From NCBI GenBank assembly GCA_958295945.1, contig OY282386.1:4210204-4274203 (forward strand): a DNA stretch of 64,000 nt, given 5' to 3'. A model generated the notes under the pieces. The model did not search any database and had not been told where the DNA came from. It saw only the letters and a list, made by a program, of their open reading frames with translations. Of this stretch, positions 18,905 to 29,100 are shown piece by piece (within the stretch, counting starts at the first letter, position 1; each line of letters starts with the position of its first letter). The translations under genes were made by a program, and so were the position numbers. The stretch is from Candidatus Poribacteria bacterium (GTDB lineage Bacteria > Poribacteria > WGA-4E > WGA-3G).

Positions 18905-19822
18905 ATGTCGAAACTCCTCTGTCTCCTCGGTCCCACAGCATCTGGCAAAACTGAAATAGCAATTCAACTTGCCCAACGTCTCAATGCCGAAATTATCTCC
19001 GTTGATTCCCGACAGATATATCGTCAGATGGACATCGGTACCGCCAAACCTACTCCCGAAGAACAACAAGCAGCACGGCACCACCTCATAGATTGTGTAG
19101 ACATCACAGAACCTTTCTCCGTTGCCGACTATCAATCTCTCACAGATACAGCAATCGCTGATATACAAAATAGAGGCAAACAAGTCCTACTCGTCGGTGG
19201 TGCTGGTCTCTATTTCCGAGCGATTGTTGACGGTCTATTTGAGGGACCTGCGGCAGACCTTTCACTTAGAAAACGACTTGAGCAAGAAGTATCTGATCAA
19301 GGTGTTGATGTGCTTCATAATCGTCTCCGCGCTTGTGATCCAGAATCTGCCGAACGTATCCATCCTAACAACGTTATCCGCGTCATCCGCGCCCTTGAAG
19401 TTTATGAACTGACAGGTACTCCTATGTCTGAGCATCAGCAACAATGGAAACCTGAAAACCAACGTTATCCATCTATCGCTTTTGGACTCACAATGCCACG
19501 TGACCTACTTTACCGTCGCATTGAACAACGTGTAGATATTATGCTTGCAAATGGATTGATGGCGGAAGTGGAATCGCTATTAGCAGCAGGATATTCCCGT
19601 GATAACTTTGCTCTACAAAGTTTTGGTTATAAGGAGTTGATTGCATATCTTGATGGGAAATGTACTTATGTGCAAGCGATTGAACAATTAAAACAGAACA
19701 CCCGCCGCTTCGCTAAACGGCAGATGACATGGTTTCGGAAAGACACACGTATTGAATGGATTGATCGTGAGGAGATATCGGATGTTGTTGGGTATATCAT
19801 AGGGAAGATTGGAGATATATAA
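18905..19822 (+). CDS. miaA: tRNA dimethylallyltransferase MiaA
   Basis: Transfers a dimethylallyl group to A37 of tRNAs reading codons that start with U. The ATG at 18905 (MSKLLCLLGPTASGKT) is chosen over upstream starts since it puts the P-loop at the usual residue 8 and gives 305 residues, the family norm. Further motifs are VDSRQIYRQMDIGTAKPT, the catalytic-site loop GGAGLYFRAIVDGL, and the C-terminal FGYKELIAYL and RRFAKRQMTWFRKD. A small palindrome (CCACAT-CTTTT-ATGTGG) follows the stop. Confidence 0.96.
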   Translation: MSKLLCLLGPTASGKTEIAIQLAQRLNAEIISVDSRQIYRQMDIGTAKPTPEEQQAARHHLIDCVDITEPFSVADYQSLTDTAIADIQNRGKQVLLVGGAGLYFRAIVDGLFEGPAADLSLRKRLEQEVSDQGVDVLHNRLRACDPESAERIHPNNVIRVIRALEVYELTGTPMSEHQQQWKPENQRYPSIAFGLTMPRDLLYRRIEQRVDIMLANGLMAEVESLLAAGYSRDNFALQSFGYKELIAYLDGKCTYVQAIEQLKQNTRRFAKRQMTWFRKDTRIEWIDREEISDVVGYIIGKIGDI

Positions 19823-19891
19823 CCACATCTTTTATGTGGGTAAGGTGAAATTCGCACGTGATTGTAAGTAAATGTTGATAAAACGCGATCC

Positions 19892-19920
19892 TTGACTCTG
19901 CCAATAGGTTTTGATACAAT
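19892..19920 (+). promoter_or_regulatory. Sigma70-like promoter for the AAA/PD-(D/E)XK gene
   Basis: TTGACT (19892-19897), a 17-bp spacer and TACAAT (19915-19920) lie 35 bp before the ATG at 19955. This fits the predicted start and argues against an upstream start, which would be inside the promoter. Confidence 0.65.
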
Positions 19921-19954
19921 TAAAGTGCGGATGCTTAGCGAAAAGGAGATAAAA

Positions 19955-21610
19955 ATGAGACGTTTTGGCACACAAGGTCCCGTCAATTCTCAGGAACACT
20001 ATGTCGTTTCACGTTCCGATGAAATTGCCGACTACATCAAACGTGTTGAAGATGGAAAATATGTTGTCCTCTTCGCACCGCGCCAAACAGGCAAAACCAC
20101 CTTCTTTCAAGCAGCTTTAGAAACACTCACTGTTGGCACTATACCAAATACTGCCGCTGCACAAGTCAAATCCGATACAAAGTTTAACTACTTTCCTATT
20201 CAACTTAATTTTGATGTGTATAAGAACACGTCTGTTGCTGACTTTTACGATAACTTTTACCAAGATGTTTGTGAAGCAATTGAGAAACTGTTTCAGCGAC
20301 GCTGTGAGATATTGCCTGATGCTTTAAGTCAATTTATGGAGGACACAAAATTAACGAATCATCATGCAATGAGAAGGTGTTTTAGACATCTTGAACGTTT
20401 ACTAACGCCACAAAAACTCGTCTTAATCATTGATGAATTTGATGGTATACCGCAAGCTGCGCTCAGCGATTTTCTGCATACGCTTCGCCATATCTATATA
20501 TCGGGTAAGCCGCGATGTCCACATAGTGTCGGTATTGTCGGGGTTAAAAGCATTGCGCAGCTCAACTATGACCGTTCAATCTCTCCTTTCAATATCCAAG
20601 ACGAATTCCATCTCCCAAACTTTACCTTTGAACAGGTGCAGGAATTACTTGCACAATATACAGATGAAGTTGGACAATCATTCGTGCCAGAGGTTGTAGC
20701 ATCTATTCATAAACAGACTGCTGGACAACCCGTGCTTGTCAACCGCGTCGCGCAGATTCTCACCGAAGAACTTGATATCCCTATTACAGAACCGATTACT
20801 ATGTCACATTTTTCAATGGCACACTCGGAACTTCTTCACGAACGGAACACAAACATTGAACACCTCACAACAAATATCCGTAGAAAACCGCGTTTTGAAA
20901 GTGTTCTCATGCGAATTATGGAGCAGGATGAGGGTGTCGACTTCAATATGGACGATGATATTATCAGTGAACTCGCGACTTACGGTGTCATCAAGAAATC
21001 TGCTGATGGGATGTGTCAGATACTGAATCCGATTTATCTCTATCGCATCATGAGAACCTTTAAACCAACAGTAAATGGTTTAGAGAATCAATATTTTCCC
21101 AACGGTGATAATGAAGAATTTCTGAATTATGTCACTGCAGAAGGGGTTATTGATATGGAGTCATTACTTGATAATTTTCGAGATTTTATAGTACGCGCGG
21201 GATTTAAAATTCTACAAGTGCCTGATACACCACAAGAATCTGTTGGAAGACATCTCTTGTTTGCTTATCTTGACCAATTTGTTAAACTCATCGGTGGTTT
21301 TATGCACATTGAGGTGCAAACAGGTAGGGGTCGGATGGACATTATAATTACTCACAACCAACGGAAATACATCATTGAAACAAAGATATGGAGAGGTGAC
21401 AGTCGTTATCAGGCAGGTAAGAAGCAGCTCGCAGCATATCTCAACACTGAGGGAGTAAAGGCAGGGTACTATATCGTATTTGATCATCGGGAGAATCCAG
21501 AACCACGCGTAGAAACGGAGATGATTGAAGGGTTGACGATTCGGAGTTATGTTATTCCTGTGCTGCAGGAACTGCCTTCAGGAAGTCAAGACACTCGCGA
21601 AATCAGCTAA
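19955..21610 (+). CDS. AAA-ATPase-like protein with C-terminal PD-(D/E)XK nuclease-like domain
   Basis: A 551-residue two-domain protein starting at ATG 19955 behind AAGGAG. The N-terminal ATPase has Walker A FAPRQTGKTT (about residue 33) and Walker B LVLIIDEFD, as in the AAA-ATPase-like/AAA_35 group, then a winged-helix-like linker. The C-terminus has GRGRMDIIITHNQRKYIIETKIW, giving the Asp and the E-x-K of a restriction-endonuclease-like core. This architecture is widespread and often mobile in bacteria. The biochemical role is not established; genome defence or mobile DNA upkeep is inference. It carries its own promoter and lies next to the DUF488-RecQ operon. Confidence 0.85.
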   Translation: MRRFGTQGPVNSQEHYVVSRSDEIADYIKRVEDGKYVVLFAPRQTGKTTFFQAALETLTVGTIPNTAAAQVKSDTKFNYFPIQLNFDVYKNTSVADFYDNFYQDVCEAIEKLFQRRCEILPDALSQFMEDTKLTNHHAMRRCFRHLERLLTPQKLVLIIDEFDGIPQAALSDFLHTLRHIYISGKPRCPHSVGIVGVKSIAQLNYDRSISPFNIQDEFHLPNFTFEQVQELLAQYTDEVGQSFVPEVVASIHKQTAGQPVLVNRVAQILTEELDIPITEPITMSHFSMAHSELLHERNTNIEHLTTNIRRKPRFESVLMRIMEQDEGVDFNMDDDIISELATYGVIKKSADGMCQILNPIYLYRIMRTFKPTVNGLENQYFPNGDNEEFLNYVTAEGVIDMESLLDNFRDFIVRAGFKILQVPDTPQESVGRHLLFAYLDQFVKLIGGFMHIEVQTGRGRMDIIITHNQRKYIIETKIWRGDSRYQAGKKQLAAYLNTEGVKAGYYIVFDHRENPEPRVETEMIEGLTIRSYVIPVLQELPSGSQDTREIS

Positions 21611-21621
21611 AAAAGAGTGTT

Positions 21622-24600
21622 TTAGTCAATTCCATGTTCATCGCAATAGTCCTGGATAATTGGTAAAAAATCATCGGCGTATTTTTCAACTTTCTTGGGA
21701 CTAACACGATCAATCTGCAGAAATTCTTCTTCTGTTTGCGGAAAATAGGTTGCCATATCTTTCAACGTATTGTTCCAAAAGATGAAAAACGCCAAAACTC
21801 CTTTCTCATCAGCAACTGTTTTACGCTTTTCTCGAAGCCGATCAAAAAGCTCCTGAGAATATCCACTTTGTCTTTCGGAGATAACCTCAGAAGTATTCAA
21901 TGTTTCCGGTGCCTCCGCTGTTGAGTCAATTCCATGTTTCTGGCAATAGTCTCGGATAATCGGTAAAAAATCATCGGAGTATTTTTCAGATCGCTTGGGG
22001 CCAACACCAAACATTGGTTTGAACGATTCTTCAGATATTGGAAAATAGGTAGCCATTCCTTTTAGTGCTTCATCGTGAAAGACCTCATAGGGCAGTACAC
22101 CTTTTGCTTTAGCGATTTTGTCTCGTTTGGTCTGGAGTAATTCGAAGAGTTCAGGGGAATATTCACTTGGTTGTTCGGATGTGGCATTATAAGTATCAGA
22201 TGTTTCAGATACGTCCTCTATAGAATTAATCCCATGTTCTTTACAATAGTCTCGGATAATCGGTAAAAATTCATCGGAGTATTTTTCTGTTTTCACCGGT
22301 CCAACACCACGAATTTGTATAAAAGCTTCTTTGGTTTGTGGAAAATCTGACGCTATCGCTTGCAATGTCGTGTTGTGAAAAATACAGAATGCTGGTAACC
22401 GTTCTTGATCTGCTATACTTTTGCGCTTGATGCAAAGTCGATCAAAAAGTTCAGGAGCATATGTGTTTGATTCTTTGGGTGTTGGTTCATAAGTCTTTAC
22501 CACTTTGGTTACTTGATTTACCTTATCCACCGGAAGTCCCCAAAACTTCTCTTTGTTTTTTAATACATCCCACCCTTTTTTTGTCAAACGAAGACTACCG
22601 TACCGTGAATCTCGCTCTAACAGTTCGTGTTTAAGGAATTGATCTGCTAAATATCGCCACTGCTCCTTGTTGTACTCTTTACCTTTACCATAGGTCTTGA
22701 TTTTATCATGGTCGTTATCAAGAATCTTGTTACGCTTTGAGCCCCGTAAAACATCAACAATATATACTTCCCCGAAAATCTGATTTGTCCGGTAAACGCC
22801 AGACATAAATTTTTGCGCTGGTTCTGTCAAATCAATCCTCTCCATTTCAGAATTTTGGCAGTTGTCACACATTCCACAATTCTGTGTCTCGTATTCTTCC
22901 CCGAAATAGCTTAACAATTCCTTACGGCGGCACTCTACTGAAGTCGTCCATGAAACAAGCGTTTGCAATCTCTTAAGTCGTCCTTTCCTCTCAGATGGTG
23001 AGCCTTGATCAATAAAGTCGTAGATAATTTCGGCATCTCCATTATCAAATAGCAAAAGACACTCTGCTCGGATCCCATCTCGGCCTGCACGTCCAATTTC
23101 TTGATAGTAAGATTCAGGATTCTTTGGTAATCCAGCATGTAGGACAAATCGTACATCTGCTTTATCTATACCCATCCCAAACGCAATTGTAGCAACTATC
23201 ACTCGGGTGTCACCATTAATGAATGCCTCTTGATTTTGTTTGCGGGTTTCACCATCAAGTCCTGCGTGATAGGGCAGTACCGAAATCCCATGTGCTACTA
23301 AATCCTGATAAAGCGATTCAACTTGTTTTCTCCTTTGACAGTAGATTATACCAGCTCCATTCGTATGCTTATTAAGAAATGTTAATGTTTGCCCGAGTAA
23401 ATTAAACCTTGGATCAACGGCAATAAAAAGGTTTTGTCTGTCAAAACTAGCAATAAACTTGTTGTCATCATGAATTCCTAACAACTGCTTAATATCATCT
23501 TGAACCCGCGGCGTAGCTGTAGCTGTTAGTGCCACACAAACAGCGTTTGGAAAGCATTGACGAATAGAAACTAATTCTCGATAATCTGGACGGAAATCGT
23601 GTCCCCACTGCGAAATGCAGTGCGCTTCATCAATCGCAAGGCATGCGACGTTCGCATCATCAAGCATTACGAGTATTTCAGACTTAACAAGTGTTTCAGG
23701 GGCAAGATAAAGCAGCTTAATTTCACCCTGTCTGACCTTATGCATTGTGGCCACATACTCTTCTTCCTCAATCATAGAGTTGAGAAAAGCCGCACTGACT
23801 TCTTTCTGTTCCAACTGCATCACTTGATCTTGCATGAGGGCAATCAGTGGAGAAACAACCACAGTTAATCCATCAAAAATGAGTGCTGGCAATTGATAGC
23901 AGAGTGACTTTCCACCCCCTGTTGGTAGAACAACCAAGGCATCTTGTCTGTTGAGGATATTATCAATGATCGCCTTCTGAAGTGGGCGAAAATCTTCAAG
24001 CCCAAAAACATTTCTAAGGATTTTTAAAGGATTTTGTGTTAAATTCGGGGATGGTGGCGGTGGAATTTTTCCGAGCGGTTCCGGAAGCACTTGTTCCACC
24101 TCTTCAAAAAACCATCCGGAAATTTGCACGTAGCAACGCAGTTCAACGTGTGGCGTATTGTCTGATCGCCACCAATGAGCAAGTGACACACGCAGAAGTG
24201 TGCCTTTTGGAATTGCCCTGGGAGGATCTTGATAGCCGACAAAAGTGAGCGTACAACCACCATTTTCAGTCGGATAACGATAACGTAGTTTCTTTTTATC
24301 TGTTTCAAGGATGAGTTCCTTATCTGTTCGCCAAAACATGGTGCTGTAAGGTAACACATCACTCCCAGGTGGAAGGTAGAGCGAGCCGCTGTCTGTAATT
24401 TTCAGTAAGCCTTCATACAACTTCAACGGATTCCCAGTTTTTGGCGGCATCAATAGTTCAATTGCACCGATCAACTCTCTCGTGTCTTCCATCCTATAAA
24501 GCCGTGACTTACTATGGACGACAAAATTCTCGTTATGCGGCGGAGTCAATGAAGTTTCCGGCTCACCAGTAATTTCCCAAACATCGCCAACTTCATATTC

Positions 24601-24726
24601 TCTATTAGCACCGTCACGCGGATCAGCGTTAAGTGGAATAAGTCGGACGCTTTCCCCTTTTTCTGTTATCCCACCGATACATGCGCCACTACCCATTCGC
24701 GTTTTAGCAACAATCAATACTCTCAT
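21622..24726 (-). CDS. RecQ-family helicase with extra N-terminal domain and three HRDC domains
   Basis: A 1034-residue 3'-5' DNA helicase. Residues 1-205 form an additional beta-rich domain (start MRVLIVAKTRMGSGACIGGI) that I take to be the dual-OB-like module found next to DUF488 genes. Then comes the RecQ core: Q-motif region, Walker A LPTGGGKSLCYQLPA (about 265), DEAHCISQWGHDFRPDY (about 368), TATATPRV, and the motif VI QEIGRAGRDG. The zinc-binding cysteines lie at about 599-624 (CRRKELLSYF..NCGMCDNCQ), followed by a winged helix and three HRDC-type domains spaced exactly 100 residues. Typical RecQ has one HRDC. The start overlaps the upstream DUF488 stop (ATGA). Confidence 0.93.
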   Translation of the reverse strand: MRVLIVAKTRMGSGACIGGITEKGESVRLIPLNADPRDGANREYEVGDVWEITGEPETSLTPPHNENFVVHSKSRLYRMEDTRELIGAIELLMPPKTGNPLKLYEGLLKITDSGSLYLPPGSDVLPYSTMFWRTDKELILETDKKKLRYRYPTENGGCTLTFVGYQDPPRAIPKGTLLRVSLAHWWRSDNTPHVELRCYVQISGWFFEEVEQVLPEPLGKIPPPPSPNLTQNPLKILRNVFGLEDFRPLQKAIIDNILNRQDALVVLPTGGGKSLCYQLPALIFDGLTVVVSPLIALMQDQVMQLEQKEVSAAFLNSMIEEEEYVATMHKVRQGEIKLLYLAPETLVKSEILVMLDDANVACLAIDEAHCISQWGHDFRPDYRELVSIRQCFPNAVCVALTATATPRVQDDIKQLLGIHDDNKFIASFDRQNLFIAVDPRFNLLGQTLTFLNKHTNGAGIIYCQRRKQVESLYQDLVAHGISVLPYHAGLDGETRKQNQEAFINGDTRVIVATIAFGMGIDKADVRFVLHAGLPKNPESYYQEIGRAGRDGIRAECLLLFDNGDAEIIYDFIDQGSPSERKGRLKRLQTLVSWTTSVECRRKELLSYFGEEYETQNCGMCDNCQNSEMERIDLTEPAQKFMSGVYRTNQIFGEVYIVDVLRGSKRNKILDNDHDKIKTYGKGKEYNKEQWRYLADQFLKHELLERDSRYGSLRLTKKGWDVLKNKEKFWGLPVDKVNQVTKVVKTYEPTPKESNTYAPELFDRLCIKRKSIADQERLPAFCIFHNTTLQAIASDFPQTKEAFIQIRGVGPVKTEKYSDEFLPIIRDYCKEHGINSIEDVSETSDTYNATSEQPSEYSPELFELLQTKRDKIAKAKGVLPYEVFHDEALKGMATYFPISEESFKPMFGVGPKRSEKYSDDFLPIIRDYCQKHGIDSTAEAPETLNTSEVISERQSGYSQELFDRLREKRKTVADEKGVLAFFIFWNNTLKDMATYFPQTEEEFLQIDRVSPKKVEKYADDFLPIIQDYCDEHGID
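21640..22510 (-). repeat. Triple 300-bp in-gene repeat encoding HRDC domains
   Basis: Conserved stretches recur at 21669, 21969 and 22269, an exact 300-bp period. Each encodes GVGPxxxEKYSDDFLPIIRDYC-like text at the end of an HRDC domain. Confidence 0.85.
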
Positions 24727-25214
24727 GGCAAAATATTTTCAACCTCCAAATCAAATGTTTGCTCCAATTTATCTGCTACCAATGAGCGGTGGCATGCCTC
24801 TGGTGCAGTTTCAACACAAAACAGTGCAACAACCTTTGCATCCGATTCTAATTCCTCAAATAGACTTTTAGGATCAAATAGATCAAGACATTCAGTGCGA
24901 TATGCTTCAATGAACACCTCACCGAGTTCAGTCCGTTTCCGTTTAGCAGTCTTAGTTGCTTTGTCGGAAACGACTTGTTTCTCTCGAACAGTTTTTGTAG
25001 GTGCGAGGTCTTTACGATGAATATATCGGATACCAAGTTCGGCAAGTCGTGCTTGCAGCCGCTGACTATTCGCAAATGCATAGGTCGAACCACGGACACC
25101 GCGCCGACTACGAATATCGCAGAAGGTATCAACCTTTGCTTTGCACAGAGCGTCAAAAAAACTGATCTCATCAAAACCGTATACACCGATGGTAACTACT
25201 TTGATCTTTTTCAT
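24723..25214 (-). CDS. DUF488 family protein, second of the pair
   Basis: A 163-residue protein with the DUF488 hallmarks: an N-terminal TIGVYGFDEISFFDAL, DIRSRRGVRGS, a middle LAELGIRYIHRKDLAP, and the C-terminal putative catalytic signature CVETAPEACHR (C-x-E...C-H-R). The family is uncharacterised biochemically; the conserved Cys and His suggest an enzyme. Its stop codon overlaps the helicase start by 4 nt, and it begins 6 bp after the other DUF488 gene, so all three form one operon. Confidence 0.85.
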   Translation of the reverse strand: MKKIKVVTIGVYGFDEISFFDALCKAKVDTFCDIRSRRGVRGSTYAFANSQRLQARLAELGIRYIHRKDLAPTKTVREKQVVSDKATKTAKRKRTELGEVFIEAYRTECLDLFDPKSLFEELESDAKVVALFCVETAPEACHRSLVADKLEQTFDLEVENILP

Positions 25215-25220
25215 AGAATA

Positions 25221-25775
25221 TTAGTTATGTTTCTTACGTGAGTGAAACGTCTCCTCCCCAAACAAATTCATCTGTCCACCCGTAATCCTATCAATGATCT
25301 GCTCCTGCGTCATCTCTTCACTGTTTTCATCAATATGGACAACAGGCAAATCCTCATCAGTGAGGGTAGCACTGATAAGTTTCGTGCGATGGCAATGTTC
25401 CGGTTTCCCCTCAGCACACATAAGTGCAACACGCTGCTGTTGCGTCCAAGCAGTCCGCAGACGTTCAATACCTTGCAGATAGAATTCCGCCTTCTTAACC
25501 TTTTCATAATCAACAATTCCGTTGACATAACACGATTCATCATCAGGTTTCCCACCGAGTAGATCTCCCATATACACATACCGAATACCGTGCTGTTCCA
25601 ATTCATTGGCAAGCTGGTTTTTGGAGAACTCTGGCTTATACCCCGAATGTGGCACTGAGCGAACATCAATAAGATATGCAATCTCATATTGTAAAAGAAC
25701 ATCAATAAACTCAGAAATGGAACGGCTTCCATAGCCTATCGTCCAAATTGGAATGGTGTCTGTTTTCATATCCAT
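25221..25775 (-). CDS. DUF488 family protein, first gene of the operon
   Basis: A 184-residue DUF488 protein: TIGYGSRSISEFIDVLL at the N-terminus, IDVRSVPHSGYKPEFSK (the more usual DVRS-P-S form), GIRYVYMGDLLGG, and CAEGKPEHCHRTKLIS near residue 125. It is divergent from its neighbour, so this is not a recent duplication. It leads the operon with the second DUF488 and the RecQ-like helicase. The C-terminal tail (QMNLFGEETFHSRKK) resembles the peptides by which partners bind other proteins (inference). Confidence 0.87.
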   Translation of the reverse strand: MDMKTDTIPIWTIGYGSRSISEFIDVLLQYEIAYLIDVRSVPHSGYKPEFSKNQLANELEQHGIRYVYMGDLLGGKPDDESCYVNGIVDYEKVKKAEFYLQGIERLRTAWTQQQRVALMCAEGKPEHCHRTKLISATLTDEDLPVVHIDENSEEMTQEQIIDRITGGQMNLFGEETFHSRKKHN

Positions 25776-26142
25776 AATAGGTAAATAATATCATAAAGAC
25801 CGCTAATAATCAACCGAATTTACTACACGGGTATGTCCACTCTTATTTGATAGGTCCATATCGCGATTCGGAGATCGCTCCTACCGATTCCCGATTTCTT
25901 TGGTGATTCACAATTTTAGAGTTAACACACCCCTGATACCAAAATTTCCTTGCTATCTTAATAGATAATTTGTTATATTATATAAAAAATATTGATTTGT
26001 GTTGAAAGTGCATCAGTTCTTGTTTCTTAAAACATTTTTATAACATATCAGTCTAATACATAAGGTCTATCATCCAATTGAAGAAAACCCAAGAATTTCT
26101 TATATTCACTCCAATTAAATGGATTAGGACAGAGGAGAAATA
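25776..26142. other. Gap between divergent DUF488 operon and DUF4175 gene
   Basis: An AT-rich divergent promoter region. It contains one GCGAT-TCGGAG-ATCGC palindrome near 25864-25879 of the dispersed type. No gene is visible. The DUF4175 ribosome binding site (GAGGAGAA) is at its right end. Confidence 0.5.
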
Positions 26143-29100
26143 ATGAGCACAAGAGAAGGTTACGCAGAACTACAGACAAGAATAATGGACGCGCGACGTG
26201 TATGGAAACGGAGTCTATTTTGGACAGGTTTAGCTATTGTCTTGATTGGACTCTTGGCAATTCTAATTGGAGAATCAATCGTTGATTGGTTGATGCCGCT
26301 ACCAAGTCCTGTACGCGTGGTAATACTCGTTGGGATAATTGGAGCGACACTCTATCTACTTTATAGACACTTAATCCAACCCTTGAGAGCATCACTAACA
26401 CTGCGAGATGTGGCTCTGAACGTTGAACAAAGCCATCCAAACCTTGAAGACAGACTTGTAAGTGCAGTCCAATTCGGTGCTCGTGAATCGGATGATCCGA
26501 TTGAATCACACATGCTTCAACGTTTACTTGAAGATACAACCGAACGGATTAAAGGTATTGACTTCAAAGCGACGGTTGATCACAGTCGCACCCGTAAGTA
26601 TGTCGGTATTGCATTTTTAGCCGTTGTAGGATGTTGCTTGCTTTCACTCCTTTTTCCAACAGAAACCCGAATAAGTTTAATGCGAGTCCTTGTACCATGG
26701 GAAAAAACTGACCCGATTTTGACTACAAAAGTTAATGTTACCCCCGGAAATGCGCGCATCCTGCGCGGAAAAAGTCTACCTATTGAAGTAATTGTTACAG
26801 GCAAGGATGCAGAGAAAGTGGTACTGACATATTATGACAAAGACACACCACCGACTGCAGAAAATGAAGGAAGTAAACAGGAAATCAATATGTTGCAGAA
26901 CCCCGAGGACAAACGCGGGTTTGCCTATGAAATATTCAATATAGAAGCAGACATGGAATACTATGTTGTAGCAAATGAAACCACCTCTGAACGCTATACC
27001 GTTGAAGTGTTTGAAATGCCACGAGTAGAAGATATCTCTGTCTCTTATGTATATCCTGAATATACAGATCTTTCGCCTGTTGTGCAACAGGGAAGTGGTG
27101 ATATTCAAGCAGTCATAGGTACAACAGCAGAAATCCGTATGACAACCAATAAGGTGATACAGAAAGCAACATTCACCCAGCAAAATTCAGCAAATACAAT
27201 GGCGATAGTAGAAGATAACACCGGTGAAGCAGCTGGGACAACATCCCTTGACATGAACATTGCAGATGGCAATATTCTTACACGGACCATAGATGTGCGT
27301 GAAGATGGTAAATATACCGTTGAATTATTCTGTATTGATGAGTTCAAGAATGAGATACCGATTGAATATACCGTCAAAGCGTTGCCTGATAATGTCCCCG
27401 AAGTGGTAATCAAAGAACCCGGACGCGATGTCAAAGCATCAAAATTGGAAGAGGTAGAAATTATTGCTGAGGCTACAGATGACTTCGGCGTTGATGAGTT
27501 AAACCTTATGTATCGCATCGGTGCGGGTGAATTGAAAGAGATTCCTTTAGAATCTACTGGTGAAAATGCTGATATAAGCTCAGGTAAACACCTGCGGTCT
27601 GGCACATATACCTTCTATTTGGAAGAGTTTGATGTTGAACCTGGGGAAGTGATCTCATACTATGCACATGCTATTGACAATAATACGCTAACTGGACCAG
27701 GTGAAGCGAGTAGTGAAATTTACTTCATAGAGATCAAACCCTTTAATCAGCGGCTTGAAGATGGCGGACAAGTTGAAGCTGAAGAAAGTATGCCAAATCC
27801 TATGTTGGAGATAATTGCATCGCAGAAGCAAATTATCAGAGAAACTTGGAAGCACATCAACTCACAACCGCCATCGGTTACGGATGAATATAGGACTGCC
27901 GTTAAACAGACCGGAAAAAAACAATCTGACCTGAAGGATAAAACGCAACGTGTTGCGGATGAGTTAAGTATGGCGATGCAAGAGCTGCAAGTTGACCCAG
28001 AAATCATGATGAACCTTGAAGAAGCGATTGATAAGATGGGAGAAGCGAGAGATAACTTGAACGCTGTCCAACCTATAGAGGCAATGCCACCTGAACAAGC
28101 TGCACTGGAGCTTCTCAATAAAGTCAATCTTGCGATACCTAAAGTCCTGATGCAGGCGAGAGCCAGCCAACCTCAACTCGCTGAGAACTTTGAAATTGAA
28201 ATGGAGGAGCTTGAAAGTGAACTTGAGCAAGATCAGGAAGAACTTGAGCAGGAGATGCAAGAACAGACCCAGGAGATGTTAGACCAAGCACGTGAAATGC
28301 TATCACAACAACAAAATCTCAATCAACAGAGTCAAGAGTTAGGGAGACAAGATCAACCTTCTCCGAGTGATATGCAACAGAATAGCCAACAGCAGGGACA
28401 GTTATCTCAGCAAGCACAACAGATGTCAGAACAACTCTCCCAAATGCAGGGCAATACCCAAAATCCTCAACAACAACGTCTCAGCCAAGCCGGACAGTCG
28501 ATGCAACAAGCAGGCGAACAGATGCAACAGGCATCACAAGGGATGCAACAGCAACAACCTCAGATGAGTGCCGCGAAAGGTGAAAAAGCAGAGGAAAGAC
28601 TTGAGGAAGCTATAGATCAACTTGAAAGAGCTGCAGCTGAATTCTCCGATAACGCTCTTGAAAGAGCTAACCAACAACTCCAACAGTTGACTGAGGAACA
28701 ATCCGTTGTTCAACAACAAACACAAGAGTTGAGAAATAGATCGCGTCAATCGGGTATGACTCCTGATGATTACCGTCAAGCATCAGAACTTGCAAATGAG
28801 CAGCGACAACTGCAACGCGACTTAGAATCGCTTGAAGAAGATTTAGGCAACCTTCAACAACAACTCAACCAAGACAATCCAGAGGCAGCGGAAAATGTCT
28901 CAGATGCATCAAGACGACTTGCGGAAGAACAGACATCGGAAGATATGGCAACCGCACAACGCGCCCTGCAATGGCGTAGTTTGCAATCCGCAGATCTGAA
29001 TCAGCAAGAAGTACTTGAAACGCTTCAAGAGACACAAGCAGATCTTCAACAGGCAAGAGCCAATATGGCAACTAATGAAGAAGAACAATTGGAAGCTGCA

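Noticed and set aside
25221-25775. Plus-strand ORFs opposite the DUF488 genes
   Set aside because: Shadows of the DUF488 frames; the minus-strand proteins show conserved family motifs and proper operon spacing.
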